From: Bacillota bacterium
GTDB taxonomy: Bacteria > Bacillota_I > Bacilli_A > RF39 > UBA660
Length of the DNA stretch: 64,000 nucleotides
Assembly: GCA_023460995.1 (NCBI GenBank)
Contig: JAEWOE010000006.1
Location: 1-64,000, forward strand
Direction: 5' to 3'
Under the pieces are notes generated by a model. The model saw only the letters and a list, made by a program, of their open reading frames with translations. It had not been told where the DNA came from and searched no databases. Positions 62,913-64,000 of this stretch are shown piece by piece. How positions within the stretch are numbered: the stretch's first letter is position 1; each line of letters begins with the position of its first letter. The position numbers and the translations under genes are program-made.

Positions 62913-64000
<1,088 letters not shown>

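Overview
The window is AT-rich, low-GC Gram-positive (Firmicutes) DNA using the standard bacterial code; the single tRNA-Trp reads UGG. Recognisable genes point to an uncultured, gut-type member of the Bacilli or Mollicutes-related branch. They include a CdaA/CdaR pair, MgtE, a YtrA-type GntR regulator, CsoR, a GGGtGRT protein with its NifU-like partner, CotY/CotZ-type coat proteins, and a CwlJ homologue of the same length as the Bacillus enzyme. The spore genes and two sigma-K-like promoters imply that the organism forms endospores or did so recently. The lineage call is an inference. Most genes lie on the minus strand, and many start behind a GGTGAT-type ribosome binding site 3-4 bases before ATG or GTG, which I used to correct several starts.

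Layout. 1-465: the 5' tip of a 16S rRNA gene (minus) with its leader and tandem promoters. 0.5-11.2 kb: Ntdp-like phosphatase, S41 protease, membrane proteins, a LolA/GerS-like lipoprotein, the c-di-AMP synthase module (cdaA-cdaR), trmL, and a cluster of membrane-anchored thioredoxin-fold proteins with a one-domain ClpB-like AAA+ ATPase and a LysM protein. 11.3-17.6 kb: a CotY/CotZ coat protein behind a sigma-K-like promoter, GDPD, a MazG/HisE-like gene, and a self-regulated GntR-ABC transporter operon with a visible operator. 17.7-24.9 kb: metal homeostasis (mgtE, Fur regulator with a 10-TM exporter and operator, mgtA) and the GGGtGRT/NifU-like pair. 24.9-34.9 kb: accessory enzymes and the csoR-P1B-ATPase operon with a textbook operator. 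35-38.6 kb: htpG and hsp20 with an unusual nested dyad at the promoter. 38.7-45.4 kb: an aminotransferase-acetyltransferase fusion with a LysR regulator, the coaE-coaD-MBL operon, and CYTH and GNAT proteins. 45.5-51.5 kb: an Fpg/Nei-like protein lacking the catalytic proline, spore-surface genes (CotY/Z-DUF4183 fusion, DUF4183 protein, a reductase-glycosyltransferase fusion, a methyltransferase-like protein), tRNA-Trp and cwlJ. 51.5-52.9 kb: an amidase with five LysM domains.

52.9-64.0 kb holds the most striking element. It is a minus-strand operon, open at the window edge, encoding an F1-ATPase beta-like subunit, a short epsilon-like subunit, a polytopic membrane protein, a single-pass membrane protein, and a giant protein of about 2,914 residues anchored at both ends and carrying GLUG/beta-helix repeats. 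No F0 genes follow the F1-like genes. The arrangement resembles the F1-like 'X0' ATPases known from mollicutes, where F1 motors are paired with unrelated membrane proteins instead of F0. Finding it next to sporulation genes, with a giant surface protein, suggests an ATP-driven cell-surface machine outside the classical mollicutes.
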